Below are positions 61,695-64,000 of a stretch of 64,000 nt of DNA, piece by piece; the first letter of the stretch is position 1, and each line of letters starts with the position of its first letter. The DNA is taken from assembly GCA_040222455.1 (NCBI GenBank), contig JAVKDD010000001.1:67353-131352 (forward strand). The letters are read 5' to 3'. The notes beneath the pieces are model-generated. The model was not told the DNA's origin. It saw nothing but the letters and a program-made list of their open reading frames with translations, and did no database searches. The position numbers were made by a program, and so were the translations under genes. The DNA comes from RHLJ01 sp040222455. GTDB lineage: Bacteria; Bacteroidota; Rhodothermia; Balneolales; Balneolaceae.

Positions 61695-63836
61695 ATGTCT
61701 GACGTAAAAACAGCAATGGATCCTAAAACTCTCGATAAAATGCGTAGAACGCGTAACATTGGGATTATGGCTCACATCGATGCAGGTAAAACTACTGTGA
61801 CCGAGCGTATCTTGTTCTATACAGGAAGAAGTCACAGAATTGGTGAAGTACATGATGGCGCTGCTACAATGGATTGGATGGAGCAGGAGCAGGAGAGAGG
61901 TATTACAATTACTTCTGCAGCAACTCACTGTATTTGGAAAGATCACCGTATCAATATTATTGATACTCCTGGTCACGTTGATTTTACTGTAGAAGTAGAG
62001 CGATCTTTGCGCGTACTTGATGGTGCTGTTTTTGTGTTATGTTCAGTGGGTGCAGTTCAGCCTCAGTCTGAAACAGTATGGCGTCAGGCTACGAAGTATA
62101 AAGTTCCATGTATGGCGTTTGTTAACAAAATGGATCGTACTGGATCAGACTTTTATAACGTAGTTAAGCAACTTAGTGATAAGCTGAACGCTAACCCTAT
62201 CCCGATTCAGATTCCAATTGGTAGCGAAGAGAACTTTACAGGTGTTGTAGATTTAATCAACATGCAAGGTATTGTTTGGGATGAGGAATCATTAGGTGCA
62301 AAATACGATGTTGTTGATATTCCTGAAGACATGGTTGAGTTAGTAAATGACTACCGTGTAAAAATGCTTGAAGCCATTGCTGATCATGATGAAGAGTTGA
62401 TGGAAAAGTATTTGATGGAAGAAGAAATTGAAGCAGAAGAAATTATCGCTGCTATTCGTAAAGCGACTATAGCAAAAGATATTACACCAGTAATGTGTGG
62501 TACTGCTCTTAAAAACAAGGGTGTTCAAGCAATGCTTGATCGTGTTCTTGATTTTATGCCTAGCCCACTTGATGTTGTTTCTGTAAAAGGGATTGACCCA
62601 AACACAGATAAAGAAGTTACTCGTGAAGCCGATCCGAATGGTCCGTTTTCAGCATTAGCGTTCAAAATCATGACGGATCCTTATGTAGGTAAGTTGATTT
62701 TTACCCGAGTCTATTCTGGTACTCTGAATAAAGGTTCTTATATCCTTAATTCAACTACTGGAAAGAAGGAGCGTGTTGGACGTTTGTTGGAAATGCACGC
62801 CAATGATAAGAAAGATGTAGACTCAGCAATTGCTGGTGATATTGTAGCCGTTGTAGGTGTAAAAGAAGTACGTACCGGAGATACCTTTTGTGATCTTGAT
62901 AAACCGGTTATTCTTGAGCAGATTACTTTCCCTGAACCAGTAATTAAACTTGCTGTTGAGCCTAAAACAAAAGCGGATAGTGATAAACTATCTACTGGTC
63001 TTCAGAAATTAGCTGAAGAAGATCCTACGTTTAGAGTTCAAACAGACGAAGAAACCGGACAGACTACCATTGCTGGTATGGGTGAACTTCACCTTGAAAT
63101 TATTGTTGACCGTTTGAAGCGTGAATTCAAAGTTGAAGCAAACGTGGGCGCTCCTCAGGTTTCTTACCGTGAGACTATTTCTAAAAACATTACTCACCGT
63201 GAAACTTATAAGAAACAAACGGGTGGACGTGGTAAGTTTGCTGATATTCAGTTTGAAATTGCTCCAATGAGCTACTTCGATAATTATGAAGGAAAAGAAG
63301 ATAGAATTTCACGTGCTGAAGGATTTATGTTTATCAACGAAGTAGTTGGTGGTAATATCCCGCGTGAATTTATTCCGTCAGTAGAAAAAGGATTTAAGGC
63401 CGCTTTAGATGCAGGTATTCAAGCGAACTACGGTGTACAAAACATCGGTGTTAGACTATTTGATGGTTCATATCACGATGTTGATTCGGATCAATTAAGC
63501 TTTGAGCTAGCTGCTAAATCTGGATTCAGAGAATCAGCTAAAAGAGCTAAACCAGTATTACTTGAACCAGTAATGAAAGTTGAAGTAACAACTCCTGAAG
63601 ATTATATGGGTGATGTAATTGGTGATCTTAACAGTCGCCGAGGTATCATTCAAAGTATGAATTCTGATCCTAATGGATCTGTAGTTAAGGCAAATGTACC
63701 TCTATCTGAAATGTTCGGGTATTCAACCGATCTAAGATCGTTAACCCAAGGTAGAGCAGTGTATTCGATGGAGTTTGAAGAATACACACAAGTTCCTGAG
63801 AAGATTGCTCAGGAAATCATTGAAAGCCAAGCATAA
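61695..63836 (+). CDS. fusA: Elongation factor G
   Basis: A 713-residue EF-G, the GTPase that drives ribosomal translocation. The G1 motif is MAHIDAGKTTVTERILFYTG, G2 lies in QERGITITSAAT, G3 is DTPGHVDFTVEVERS and G4 is FVNKMDRTG. Domain II includes DPYVGKLIFTRVYSGTLNKG. Domain IV has TGGRGKFADIQFEIAP and domain V has RRGIIQSMNSDPNG and SEMFGYSTDLRSLTQGRAVY. Full length. It sits 15 bases after rpsG and 29 bases before tuf. Confidence 0.98.
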   Translation: MSDVKTAMDPKTLDKMRRTRNIGIMAHIDAGKTTVTERILFYTGRSHRIGEVHDGAATMDWMEQEQERGITITSAATHCIWKDHRINIIDTPGHVDFTVEVERSLRVLDGAVFVLCSVGAVQPQSETVWRQATKYKVPCMAFVNKMDRTGSDFYNVVKQLSDKLNANPIPIQIPIGSEENFTGVVDLINMQGIVWDEESLGAKYDVVDIPEDMVELVNDYRVKMLEAIADHDEELMEKYLMEEEIEAEEIIAAIRKATIAKDITPVMCGTALKNKGVQAMLDRVLDFMPSPLDVVSVKGIDPNTDKEVTREADPNGPFSALAFKIMTDPYVGKLIFTRVYSGTLNKGSYILNSTTGKKERVGRLLEMHANDKKDVDSAIAGDIVAVVGVKEVRTGDTFCDLDKPVILEQITFPEPVIKLAVEPKTKADSDKLSTGLQKLAEEDPTFRVQTDEETGQTTIAGMGELHLEIIVDRLKREFKVEANVGAPQVSYRETISKNITHRETYKKQTGGRGKFADIQFEIAPMSYFDNYEGKEDRISRAEGFMFINEVVGGNIPREFIPSVEKGFKAALDAGIQANYGVQNIGVRLFDGSYHDVDSDQLSFELAAKSGFRESAKRAKPVLLEPVMKVEVTTPEDYMGDVIGDLNSRRGIIQSMNSDPNGSVVKANVPLSEMFGYSTDLRSLTQGRAVYSMEFEEYTQVPEKIAQEIIESQA

Positions 63837-63865
63837 CAAATTTTAAACACTAAACTGATTTAATC

Positions 63866-64000
63866 ATGGCAAAAGAGACCTTTCAGCGCACCAAGCCCCA
63901 CGTGAATGTGGGAACAATTGGTCACGTAGATCACGGTAAAACAACATTGACTGCGGCAATTACGACGGTAATGGCAAAAACCTACGGTGGAGTAGCGCAG
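63866..64000 (+). CDS. tuf: Elongation factor Tu, N-terminal fragment (cut by window edge)
   Basis: The first 45 codons of EF-Tu, starting at 63866 with MAKETFQRTKPHVNVGTIG and continuing through the G1 motif GHVDHGKTTLTAAIT. The rest is beyond the right edge. The gene completes the str order rpsL-rpsG-fusA-tuf. Confidence 0.97.
   Translation, partial: MAKETFQRTKPHVNVGTIGHVDHGKTTLTAAITTVMAKTYGGVAQ

Noticed and set aside
61695..63836. Fusidic-acid or other resistance-type variant of EF-G
   Set aside because: All motifs and the length are ordinary; no unusual feature supports a resistance variant from sequence alone.
1..64000. CRISPR arrays, prophage, rRNA, integrons or toxin-antitoxin pairs
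   Set aside because: No spaced direct-repeat array, phage structural gene, integrase, transposase or rRNA signature was found on reading both strands.

Overview
The window looks like chromosomal DNA of an AT-rich member of the Bacteroidota/Balneolota group, with a Balneola-like organism as the best guess. This rests on two promoter elements of the Bacteroidota type (TTG/TTTG, about 20 nt, then TATATTTG, before the tRNA and rpsL), a secreted protein ending in an NPFNP-type C-terminal sorting domain, a hybrid-two-component-like propeller kinase, and a PadR plus long FtsX-type permease pair. The lineage is inferred, since no 16S gene is present. Most of the window is ordinary chromosome. No prophage, transposase, CRISPR array or rRNA was seen, and no gene-free stretch exceeds 300 bases.

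Region by region. Positions 1-7100 hold mostly minus-strand genes: a truncated secreted protein, a serine hydrolase, a small unknown gene, a padR/ABC-permease operon with a perfect ATGT-N8-ACAT operator, a tetR/acetyltransferase pair with an operator-like site, and an alpha/beta hydrolase. Positions 7200-8300 hold a VOC protein and a DUF559 endonuclease-like gene flanked by inverted repeats. Positions 8300-17300 hold an ABC-F protein, a CNNM/CBS protein, aspartate kinase, a BaiN/HI0933-like flavoprotein, diaminopimelate decarboxylase and a Na+/H+ antiporter, with a perfect 48-bp palindrome between lysC and the flavoprotein gene. Positions 17400-21722 hold two tandem paralogous fusions of an APC permease, a PTS EIIA-like domain and a TrkA-C-like domain. 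hisS follows.

Positions 23195-38170 are a surface-polysaccharide locus. A wecB gene on the plus strand faces a tightly coupled minus-strand run of eleven more genes headed by gatC: yfhO, three glycosyltransferases, a second wecB, a bi-domain oxidoreductase, two methyltransferases, a 61-residue unknown protein, an alpha/alpha-toroid protein and a flippase. These fit synthesis of a ManNAc-type nucleotide sugar, glycan assembly, modification and export. Divergent from gatC lie ptsH and ptsI (HPr and enzyme I), with no sugar permease nearby. They may phosphorylate the EIIA domain of one of the APC fusions.

Positions 40500-60600 hold housekeeping and envelope genes: a stand-alone CBM48 protein, birA-tilS-hpt, a propeller histidine kinase, tRNA-Ser(GCU), an FG-GAP secreted protein, a BrkB/YihY membrane protein, a yjbQ gene with a 3' frameshift, a lipoprotein, rsgA, typA, a HExxH-propeller-barrel protein and recG. 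The window ends in the str operon, rpsL-rpsG-fusA-tuf, with tuf cut by the window edge.

The strongest leads are the EIIA-APC paralog pair, in which one copy has lost the phosphorylatable histidine, together with the orphan HPr/EI; the yjbQ frameshift; the 48-bp palindrome; the DUF559 cassette; and the HExxH-propeller-barrel protein.
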